From Owenia fusiformis (lineage: Eukaryota > Annelida > Polychaeta > Sabellida > Oweniidae): a stretch of DNA of 64,000 bases. Both the position numbers and the translations under genes were made by a program. A model generated the notes under the pieces. It did not search any database. It saw only the letters and a list, made by a program, of their open reading frames with translations, and was not told the origin of the DNA. Of the stretch, positions 12,001 through 24,000 are shown in pieces. The stretch is taken from positions 36,089,375 through 36,153,374 of the forward strand of contig CAIIXF020000005.1 in assembly GCA_903813345.2 (NCBI GenBank), given 5' to 3'. The first letter of the stretch is position 1. Every line of letters starts with the position of its first letter.

Positions 12001-15000
12001 AAATACCCTCAGGATTTCTTTATTGACTAAATTAGCTTAATCGTTGATGACATCTACAAAGTCTACTCAAAGCCTATTCCATTTTAGACAGAATGGAATG
12101 GCAGTCGTATGTTGACGATGTCAGCGTACATGGAGTCAGTTTTCAGATACATTGACAACTCGTAAGTGTTGATTATGTTACCCAACTAATTGGTAAGATT
12201 TGAGGCGACAGTACCTCCCAATAGATTTCCTCAAGTTTCTAATCAACTAAATATCTAAATTCAATTTATTTAGAAGCAAAACCAGATCATTCATTTCATT
12301 AAGACGATTATGTTACTTCGTTCAAGGTTCATTTAACTATCTATGTCTCTAAGCTATACTCATATACTCTATTTTCATTTTATATAATTTAACAATATTT
12401 ATTCGCCGCTCATCAGATAGTAATTTAGATATCAAGATGTAGAACCTGTTACGGGAAAATCGCAAGCGTTCAATTTCATTGTTTGATCCTATGTCCGAAA
12501 TTGACACACGAAAAAATGATGATAATTTGCAATCAACAATTCAAAATAATTTGAACAGAAGTATGTTTCTAATGGGAGATATATACGTAGAAGCACTTGC
12601 CCCTCTCTCTCTGTATTTTCAAAATTATAAGTAATTTTACACATGATAGATGGACAGATGTCTAAACTTTCAAAGATTCTTCGTTTCATATAAATCTGAG
12701 ATTGGATACTTTTATTATACCGATAAGGCAAATTAGGAAGCATTGCTTTCTGCTTCGGTTATTTTAATACTTTGCATAACCCAGGAGAATATAAATCACG
12801 CAAATATTCTTACAATTAATTCCTTTTTATGCACTCAAATCTTAGTTCGCCTCTCATTGATTTAACAATTAGACGATTACTCCAACTCAGCAATGAGATC
12901 CACCGTTTGTTGTCATGGCAATGCTTTTATCCTCTGTAAAACGACTACGAAATCTCAAGACCTTTTCTAAGAGTTTAAGTCCTTGACTTGCTCTGCTTTA
13001 GTAATACCTTTCAAAAGAGAATGTCGATAGAACCAACTAATTACTCAGCATTTTGGGCATTCAAGTTAAAAAGTTCATCGAGTTCTGGGGCACAGTTAAA
13101 TTTTGAGAAAGGAGAGGTAAATGAATATTTATTTCGTTAGTGAAGAAATATATAAACATTCGAGTAAAAGGCAATTCAACATTTTCAAATTTTGTTATAG
13201 ACAAAGGAGAGATAACACCATAATGAAATGAACCATTGGAAATTGAATACCATCTCTTGGGCAGTACTTGAACATAGATATTAATCTTAAAATAAACAGA
13301 GAAAAAATGGTTTTAATTGAGCCCTCAAGTATTGAGAATGCCAGTTTAATCAATTAGATTATGATGAATTACATCAAGGATTATCACCTGTATGGTCAAA
13401 TGTATTGTTTGAGTTACTATTTCAAGTTTCAACACTTGTTCAAGGGACAACACTTATGAAAAAAATAGCTAAAAATAGCTAGTTACTTTGAAGGAATGTA
13501 TATGGAAAAGAACTAGAAAACAGCAACTCCCGGTGTAACAAAACCCACCAAACAAAACATAGTTTCTCAAATCCCTCGTCATTTCGGACATTTCATGAAT
13601 GAAATAACCGTTAATCAGTATTTCAGCTAGTTATGGCCTGGACACAGAAACCAGCTTTTCTATCCCTATCAGACTTCCCTCAACTTTACTAACCAAGCAC
13701 TCATGATACTCTCTCTGAAGAATTCAATTATAGCTTTAACCCTGATAGGTCTTACTATGTATTTCCAATCTGTGTAATGTAAATCATGGAAAACATGCAA
13801 TTTAGTATCACAATATCACCTGCCACAGTCTTGTATCCACTAATTATTCCATAAAAAGCATTCAACCTGACAATCAAAGCCCATTAGTGCCAATTACTTG
13901 TTTCAGACCTCATTATTACTTATCTACTAAGTAAAGTGATGATAATTAATAGATCAATGGGAATCTATAATAATTATAGTTTTTTGACAGGAATATCTTA
14001 AAATAATTATTATCTATAGGAATATCTTAAAATGTTGCTTGTGCATTTGTCACCATCTATACCTGTTTCTAGGATTGAAACAGAATGTTCATGATATCTA
14101 CTTAAACATTCATGATATCTATTTAAACATTCATGATACTGTATCCACTCTCATGCATGATATTCACTCAAACATTCATGATATTCACTCAAACATTCAT
14201 GATATCCACTCATTCATTTATGATCTATTTGTTCATGATATTTACTCAAACATTCATAATACCCAATCAAACACTCATGATATTCGGTCAAATATTCCTG
14301 ATACCCACTCAAGCATTCATGATATCTACTCAAACATCCATTATCTTCACTCATGGAATTGCACAAACACCAATATCAGGTGCTTAATTCTTTAAACTGA
14401 AAACTCATGAAGGCATCTGACTAGATTGATATGTTTCATCGATTATCGGATAAGTTCTCTATATTTATAAACGCATTAGTTGGAATATCATGCTTTGTTT
14501 TCTGTTTTGCCTTCTAAATCTATTATTCTTGCCTTATTCATAAAAGTGATAGATAGAATATATGGAATAAATGGAATAATATGAAACGTTGGAGCAAGCC
14601 GGATTTCATCTGGGTAATATCAATGCTCCTATATTCTGCAGACAATGTATTTTTAGCATACTAATTGAGAAGTGAAATTTATCATTCTTTGATTGATAGT
14701 TTGTTCTGATGAATGTATTTTTTAACATAACTGTACTTATTATTCAGCTCTGTAAGCAACTCCCCCGAGTAGTAAATCCCACCGAACAAAACATATTCAA
14801 TCAAATCAATCTTCATTTTGATAATAACACGATAGAAATAATAGAAAAACTGAACTGAGTCTGTTAACTGGTATTTCAGTTATTGGATATTAAAAAGTTT
14901 ATGAAAAATTGAGTGGCAATCTTGAAATTTCCTTAAGAAATAGCTGAGGAAGTAATGCAGTATTATATTCTAAGTTTGGAAAAGAAGAATATTACAAACC

Positions 15001-18000
15001 TGAATCCAAATGAAAAAATGAATAATAAAAAGAGGGTCTCTTTTTGTAGAAATACTATAAAGCCATTTGCATAAACTGACTGATTGGGGAATGAACCATA
15101 GCTCTTGGTATTTAAGAGGGTTCATTTATGGTTGTATTGAGAGGTTTGGATTATGTGCAAATGTTTCTTGGGTTCTCATGACAATACTGTTCAATAAGTA
15201 TGCATATGGTAACCAGATTCTCATCATAAAATCTTTGCATCTCATCAGAGGGAGGGGGGGGGGGTGTATAGGGTGCCTGCAACCACAACCCCTTTTGAGC
15301 CAATCCCCAGGGATTTCATTCATGGTGTTGGGGAAAACCAGATGACTTGGAGAAAAGAACGATGTGATCTGGTGAAATAAATAAATCTAGACTTAAAGGC
15401 TTTTTGTAGATGCAGACGCACTCCCCTTGGAAAAGTCCTGGAGATGCCTCTGCACATACCATGTAAGTAAAATAAAATAAAAAGATGAAGTCTCCACTCA
15501 CCTAGTACCCTGGCATGTAATGTTATTGTTAGTGATGCAGTTTTATCTGTGTTTGTAATTATCAGTTCTTCCTTCCACAGTTTTTCTTTGTGAGCATGTA
15601 AGTCAAGCACAACCTCGTGACCTTCCCCTGAAAGTAAGTCAAGGTCATAAATCAAAGTCAAGCACAACCTCATGACCTTCCCCTGAAAGTAAGTCAAGGT
15701 CATAAATGTAAGTGAAGCACATCTTCATGACCTTCGCCTGAAAGTAAGTCAAGGTCATAAGTGTAAGTCAAGCACAACCTCATGACCTTCCCCTGAAAGT
15801 AAGTCAAGGTCATAAATGTAAGTCAAGCACATCTTCATGACCTTCCCCTGAAAGTAAGTCAAGGTCATAAATGTAAGTCAAGCACAGCTTCATGACCTTC
15901 CCCTGAAAGTAAGTCAAGGTCATAGATGTAAGTCACATACAACCTCATGGCCTTCTCTTGAAAGTAAGTCAAGGTCATAAATGTAAGTCAAGCACAACCT
16001 CATGGCCTTCCTCTGAAAGTAAGTCAAGGTCATAAATGTAAGTGAAGCACAACCCCATGACCTTCCCCTGAAAGTAAGTCAAGGTCATGAATGTAAGTCA
16101 AGCACAACCTCATGACCTTCCCCAGAAAGTAAGTCAAGGTCATAAATGTAAGTCAAGCACAACCTCATGACCTTCCCCTGAAAGTAAGTCAAGGTCATAA
16201 ATGTCAGTTAAGCACAACCTCATGACCTTTCCCTGAAAGTAAGTCAAGGTGATAAATGTAAGTGAAATATAACCTCATGACCTGCCCATGAAAGCAGGTC
16301 AAGGATATAAATGTAAGTGAAGCATACACTTATAACCTTCCACAGAAAAAGAAATAAAGGTCAAGCTCAACCTTGCGTCCTCCTGAAAATAAGTCAAGGT
16401 TATAAATCTAAGTCAGCCACAATCTTAAAGTCATAAATTTAAGTCAAGCGTAACCTCATGATTTTCCTCTGAGAATGAAATATAGGTCAAGTTCAACCTT
16501 AATGTCCTCCTGAAAATAAGTCAAGGTCATAAATGTAAATAAGGAAGGCTTACCATGAAAGTAGGTCAAGGTCATTTATGCAAGCACTCTCAAAATCTAA
16601 TAGGAACATACAATATCGAAGTGCATAGTGTACCTCTCTTGCTATGCTAACTCAGTCAATCAGCATAGTGCTTTATAGAAAATGAAGGGCTGACATATAA
16701 ATAATGTTATCTCTACAAAAGTCTGGAAAGTATGATTTGATTTGGAGAATAAATCTGACATTGAGCACCATTTATTAGAACAATTTATCAACTGAATATT
16801 TACAAGATTGGAAATGATCCGGAACTTTTGAATTTATTTTCTAATCATAGCAAAAGACATCAAAAGAATTTTGAAGGGGGTAATTAATTAACAGTCAGGC
16901 TAACATAGTAATATATTTATCTTCATACATTATGACATAAAAAGTCATTATTTCAAAAACTGATGGAATTCCAAGGCAACGATTTTATTAACCGGATGTA
17001 AAAAATTGATTAGCAATGTCGAAGTGTCTGAAAGAGCAGGTGCATTAAAGATAAATAACGGTGTTTGTCATGATAATGAACAGTCTTTAAATACTATTTC
17101 CTCTCACCTTCTTTAATCAACTGTAACTGAAAATTGAAGCAACTTAGTATTAAGATAAAAAATTAGCATACAGCAGGGGTTTCAAAGCCAGCAGGCAACT
17201 GGCAATTATCACCAGTTGTTTTCACAAAATCGCCTGTTGTTTTAGGGACTTTTCAACTTTTCCATGTTAAATTTAGGATTTCCATTAATTTTGCCTGTTG
17301 TTTTCATTCATTTAGCCTGTTGTGAGAAATTCAAGTGAAACCCCTGATACAGCATTAAATACTATCATATTTCAAGGATATTTTTGGGTAAAAGGTACAC
17401 CCCCTCCATAAGTTTGGCAGCAAAAAATCTCATTCTATTAACATATGTAAGCCTGTCTAGGTTTGGTGTTTTAAAAAATCATCAAATTTGCCAGATTTAT
17501 TTCAACTTTATTGTATAAAAGGAACAGAAAAATATTCAAACATTAACATGCTTTAACATCCTCTCAAATGAAGCCTCCCAGTACCTAAACTTGGATAGAG
17601 GGAAAAGTACTATTATATTCAAATGATTGTTTAAATCATGCTTGGTACACTAATCTTATAAAATCATTATTTCTGGTATTATCAGATGTAGAACAGGGTA
17701 TGATGGCTTAGCAAGGGCTATATATCAGTAACCAATATCACCTAATAAATAATTTCAAGTTACAGACACAATAACATGATAACATTTGTGAATTACGATT
17801 CTATCTTATAGTACAACAGCATAACAATATACTTTTGACATCTAAACTGATATATTATATCACAAGTCTTGGGGCTTCCTTTGATTGAGATAGAAAACAT
17901 GTAATTGTAGAAGTATTCTACAAGGCATTTACATGCAAAATGTCACCACCTGCCATTTGTTACAGATGCTGACCAGCAAACGCTTCACACCAACTGCCAA

Positions 18001-21000
18001 ACACCAACAGCCAAACACCAAACTGGAGACTATAACAATATGTCAATTCTTGTAGTGGTGACATGAAAACAATTCTTAAATTACTCTACGGGAGTCCACA
18101 GTTAGCATGCTACAAAGTAGATGTGTGATTGGTGCTAAATGTGTTCAATGGTAAATGCATTCAATGAAGTAAAGTGAGGAATCAATTGAACTAGGACTGC
18201 CACAGGGCCTCAATTCAGCTATCAAATGAGCAATAATACATCAATGAATGCACAGAACCCCATGGCATGTTTTATTCTATTACTGTACTTCTACTTAATT
18301 TGGGAGCCATTTTTATTTGGCAGATCCGCTAAATTGTTAAAGTCAACCAAATTAAGTAGCCGCCAAATTCCTCTGTAATTTTAGTAGCATGTAAATTAGT
18401 ACCACTAGTGCATTGTAATATTGCAAGTCCACCAAATTCATTAGCCGCCAAATGTTCAAAATGGCAAATCTGCCAAATGTTCAAAACAGCAAATCCGCCA
18501 AAATAAGTTGAAGTACAGTAACTGTATCAACCAATAACCCAACAATTTAAACAGCTTTATCAATACTTCACGATAAATAAAGAATGAACCTGAAAGAAAA
18601 TCTAATTATATGGTAGAAGAGCAATGCAAAGAAACAAAATAAAGCAAACAAACTCAATCAATGCACCATAATCAAATGCCAATCAATATATCACAATCAA
18701 TTTGAATATCTTTGGGTCAGCTTGACAGAGAAGTACCAAAATACATGTATAGCAAATTCAAAGAATAGAAGCCTAAGGTAGCATTCGCGAATGCAACTGC
18801 CAGCTGCCGGTTTGATTGCGATTTAGTAACCAACTCATTTACCTGGCGTGCCTCCCAGTCGCTGCAATACAGTTTAATCTCCCCATTTATGCAGCAACTA
18901 AAACTGACTACAAATGTGTTCGGTATTTTAACTTAAAAAACAGTTTTAATGTATGCATATTAATATATTAATCCGGCAGTTTCATTCGCAAATGGTAGCT
19001 AAGTTGAATAATTTTAAGATCGCAATCAATTATAAAGTCGGTAAATTTTAAATTGTATTTAATTTGTTAATTTGCCCCTCCCATTTCCAAGATACAGTCC
19101 TTTACTCACCATCTTCAGATGGAGGAATCTCTAATATCTTAACATGTAGATTCTGTAGGGGATCCTGTAATACATCTTCTCCGAGGGTATCCTTTATAGT
19201 AAACCTGATCTCATACTGATGGTGGATCTCTAAGAAGCCTAAATGCACAGATACATGTTCTTCACTGTCTTTTTTCACTATAATCTCTGAATCATGTTCG
19301 ATTACTTGATCTGTCGGGAAATGCACTCTTCCGTCGTGTCCATCCATTTCTGAATCTGAAGTGAAATAATACAGTTTTAATGTAATTAATGCGAATAACT
19401 GACGCTAAAACTTATTTTCATATAAAGGCCTACATGCATTAGATTTATTATCTATATCATTTAGTTATCTAATTCATTTATCTTTATATGTTTTTACGAT
19501 TTACATGTACATGTATATGATATACTTTATATCAGTATTCTGATACGATTATACATACTGCAGGTAATGCATGTATATCTGAATACAAAGTATGAGGCGT
19601 CCTCTAAAAAATAATGAACCTGTATGTATATAAACCTGACTGTCGTAAATATCCTCAAAATAAGTTCAAGGCTTATGCTACTTTCATCTATTTATATTTG
19701 GAAGCATATCAGTAATTCTAGATTCTTGGCTAATTCTCAGCTGCCCTGACAAACAATAGCTGTTCCTTTAATATATTTAGCACACACTTTAAACCATAAA
19801 GTCAATCTTCGGCCAAGAATAAAATAGCCTCGTTTGTGATTGCCAAGATTATAATAAATATTTCAAGAAAATTGTTTTCGTTAAGGCAGTTCCGTGCTCC
19901 GCAGAAATTTGAATGGTTTCGTAATTGGAAGCCCCTGTTATTTTCAGGTAAATGAGACTGCAGTAGGAGCTGAGCCAACAATGGCCAAGAATGTAACAGT
20001 AACTATGTACCAATAAAATGAATATGAGCATTAGTTCATTAGTTCAGATAAAGTTCAGTTTTTATTTGTCCAAAAATAGTTGAAGGATGGACAGAAGGAT
20101 TGACAGATGGATGGACAATTCATGGACGGACAGACGGACAGACAGACGGACAGACGGACGGACGGATGGACGGACAGATTGATGGATGGAAAGACAGACA
20201 AGCATTTGATTCCATAGGCTCACCATGTGATCCAAAAAAAGGCTCGTTCAAAATTTCAATCCCTAGATGACTAGATAATCCCATGGCAACAAATGCAACA
20301 AATGTATCATACTGAGTCCACATTAATGGATTTAACAGACAATCTCTGTTGCTTACAAAACAGATTCCAATAGATAAGCCGAGATAAAAAGATGTCCAAT
20401 GTTGAATAAACATTTCATAGTACACACAAATATTTACTAACTTGCAAGCTATTTTTAAAGTTAAGTCAACATAAACACAACATTGTATTGGCAACTTATA
20501 ACAACTTATAAATATTAATTCATTAGTGAACATTTCCTCTCGGCAATCTATATTGTCAGGAAGTAAACTGTTATTCAACCGTGAAAGTTCTCAATCCAAA
20601 TCAATCTAATATTGTGTTAATCATGTATGCAACCTTGGTAGAGGATAGTTATGTAAATACACTTATTTTATATTTATTATCCATGGCATATCAAGATTCT
20701 TTTTTCAAATGGATAACCTTGACCAAGAATGGTAATATAATGAAAAAAGTTTTGCCTATTCTTGATATCTCCTCGTCAGACCTCAAAACCGTTTTGATGC
20801 TCATCAATCTAACAACTGATGATATATGAGATCAATCACTGGTGGATCTGGGGGGGGGGGGCTGGGACCCCTTTTCTTGAATTTTTAGGTGAAGGAAAAG
20901 AGTAAAAATAGAAAAATAGATTTATGTACTATTTATTGAAATGTCTGCAGTTTTGAGAGAAATTATCACATATCTCTATCAAATCTTGTTGGATAAGACT

Positions 21001-24000
21001 CAAACTTTCAGGAATTCTTGATACATCACTTATTGATATATTTACAATGTTTCATCATAATTGCTACATCCTGAAATGAGATATTGCATAGTTTTTAACA
21101 TACGTCCAAACTCTGAATCGGAAATGATAAAATTTGCTGACTCAGCTGACTTTTGAGCATGGTTCGCAACCTCTATAAGGAAGGATCCAAAGTCAATTTG
21201 TATCTTGGTAGTTTGCTAACAACGGGGGTTCGCCTTAGACCACCTTTGATTAGGTAATTGAAGTACAGACCTTAATACAGACCCGTCTTCATCAGAAAAA
21301 GCATTGTAGATGGATTTGGAAATAATGATTATTTCAATAAAACTGAATAACACAGGAGACCCTTCGTTAAATTAGTTTTGCAAAAAAGACAATTGATATT
21401 AGTGAACTGACCCCTTAGGAATACTATCATTCTGACAGTTTAGAAAATTGACTGCTTTATAGGGCACTGGGTAGTCTGGAAAGGTCTTATCTTGTTGAAG
21501 CTTGAACAAAACCACTCTGGAAGGAGTTGTCTTTAATTGTTGTCAGTATTTCATAAATATCCATCTTGATCCTCAGGGTTAAAATTATTTACTTTCAGAC
21601 CAAGTAGAAAGTATGGCTCTATAGGTTCAAATTTTCTGTTCAATTTAATTTTCAGTTTTTGCCTTCTTGGTTGGCTTTGTTTTTGATTTGAGGTTTTGCA
21701 TCGATCTTTACATATTTGCATCTATATACTTGAAACTCAGAAGTGAGAACATTTGCACCTACTCAAAAGCAAAATATCCTGGGTTACCTTTAAGGTATAT
21801 CAGTCTTAGTTTGTTTAGCGTGACATTGGTCTCTTCCCAGTGAACAAGTATACTAACTACCTACAGATCGGTAATTAATTAAACTGAAGCATAGCATATT
21901 CGAATTACTTAAATAATTTAACGATAATTTGCGAAATTTTTTACTTTCTACTTGGTACTTCAATCAATATATCAATACATACACAGACATACTTCTATCG
22001 TATATTAGATTAATTTCAATTTATTTTTCCCTGTTGGAAAATTGATATGCTATTAAAAATGTTTTACTTCTGATTCATCACCATGGTAACAGGGATAAAA
22101 TAGAGCCGAAGTGGCTGTAATAGGTATGCCTCTTGAAATATCACGAGTGGGAAATTTAGGAGATGAATAGCCCTTCAATTTGAAGCGATAAAAAATTGAC
22201 AGAAGATCAATGCCCAATTATTTTCTAGCATTATGATCAAGGTGATTTTTACTCTACCAAGCTTTTGCGTATAATATTTCTAAAATGCACAATACTAAAT
22301 TCTTCAAGTATTATTTAATCGGTATTTTCAGGTATTTTAGTTTAGCATTCTGTCTAAAGCAAATGATGAGTCTGTAAAATGAGACATTTGTTGATGGAAG
22401 CAATTTAATAAACTTTGATGTCAAATATAATCATGTCAAAAATATGTACCAGTATAAGTCACGAATTATGATTAATTTTATATATTTTTTTTGTTTACCA
22501 TAATTTTAATATCTTTGATATATCTCATATTAAGATTTAAATGGCATCATTTACTGGACTCACATATTGACACATCCATGGAAGACAAGATACAGTAAAT
22601 ACAGTCCCCAATACAGTAAAACATGTAAAGTGAAACACCTCTAAAAATAGGACACCTCCATATGTGAACCATTTTTTAGAGTCCAATGACCAATTGCCAA
22701 TGTTCAATGGCCCTCCTCTATAAGTGGAACACCTCCCAAGTGGGACACTTTTAGAGGTAGTAAGGTACCAAAGGTGTTCCACTTATGCAGGTTTTCATGT
22801 ATGCAATAGCCACATTGAGATACCTAGAGTATCCCTTTGTACAGAGCCATTCTGGGAATATGACACATACGATTTATTGATATTGAGAGTAATTTCCTGA
22901 CACGTGAAGCAATTACAATTAATTGATGGTTCCACATAGGAAGTTCTATCCATTTGCATGAGTTTGACTATCACCAGACACTCACAGGCCTAGGGAAAAG
23001 TAGTACATTAAAACCTGTGTATATTAAACATGTTTTTGCCAGGAAAAAATGTTCATTGTTGGTAGGTGTTCACTACAGAGAGGGTAATTTATACAGAAGT
23101 CAGCAGAGTATGCACCAAGGAAGAATGCCTACTAGAGAGAGCTGTTCACTAAAGAGAGGTGTTCATTAAGACAGGTTTTTCTCCAGCTTCTACATTTTTC
23201 TTTATCCCTATAGTATCTGGGAAAGACTCCTCTTCAACAATCTTAGTCTTTTTAAGAGTTACAGCAAGTTGTCATTTCTACACATGAAGGCTGACATTAT
23301 TTAGTATTAAGATTTCCATGAAAACAACCTTTTGTATTGATCTTGTCAGCATCAAAACTGTAAATCATTTGAGTTGCTTTGAGGGTAATTCATTACCCCT
23401 TGATGATGGGATTTAGGTACTTTGGAAGTAAAAGAAGTAAAAGACTGGATCATTTAAATTCTAGGTAGAGAAATGAAGTGAACTCTTCTCAAAGGGTATG
23501 TTTTAAAAGTCCTAGTTCTAATCATAGTTCTGAATATAATTTAGTGGATTTGAAAGAATTTTTGAAAGGGTCTAATTGTTTCAGAATACAAACTAATTTT
23601 CAACTTAAAAAAAGATTTACATTTTATGATTTCAATACTTCAATTCATCGAGCATTTCAACAGAGGACAACCTCCTGCTGCCATATTCAAAAGGATGGGC
23701 TTTTGATGGTCAAAAGAAAAATGTCAGGTTAAAATACTGGGAGTACTGTATGTCCTTAAACCATCCTAATGTCCTCAACTGAATGTGGTTAGGTTCAAAA
23801 TATGCTAGCTTCCATTCAAATTCAAAGACATCGATATTTTTTATCGTAGAATAAGGTATGTACTCCATTTCAAATGAATAGCTTTATATATTCAGTTAAT
23901 CTAGAATACAACTTTTCAGCCTTTTTGTATAAACACACATGTCACAGTTGTTCATTTCAGCACTCCCAAACTTAAGATTTCAACATTGTATACTTATTAA

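Larger units (their letters stand above)
9005..15501. other. ADISSP intron 3
   Basis: 6.5 kb with no other gene seen. Holds the inverted-repeat element at 10310-10514 and the 21-bp minisatellite at 14085-14345. The rest is AT-rich and unremarkable. Confidence 0.6.
16571..19109. other. Remainder of ADISSP intron 2
   Basis: No gene seen. Contains three short inverted-repeat elements listed separately (17174, 17936 and 18281). Confidence 0.55.

Noticed and set aside
14039-14395. 118-codon frame encoding repeated HDIYxNI
   Set aside because: It arises from a 21-bp minisatellite whose period keeps frames open; two frames are open at once and there is no start context or splice structure.
15600-16560. 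CRISPR-like array (regular repeats)
   Set aside because: Units are contiguous with no unique spacers, the sequence is eukaryotic, and the repeat derives from an exon border.
20120-20578. 152-codon minus-strand frame ending in PSVCPSVCPSVRP
   Set aside because: Its C-terminal third is the translated GGAC simple repeat and the rest matches no family I recognise.
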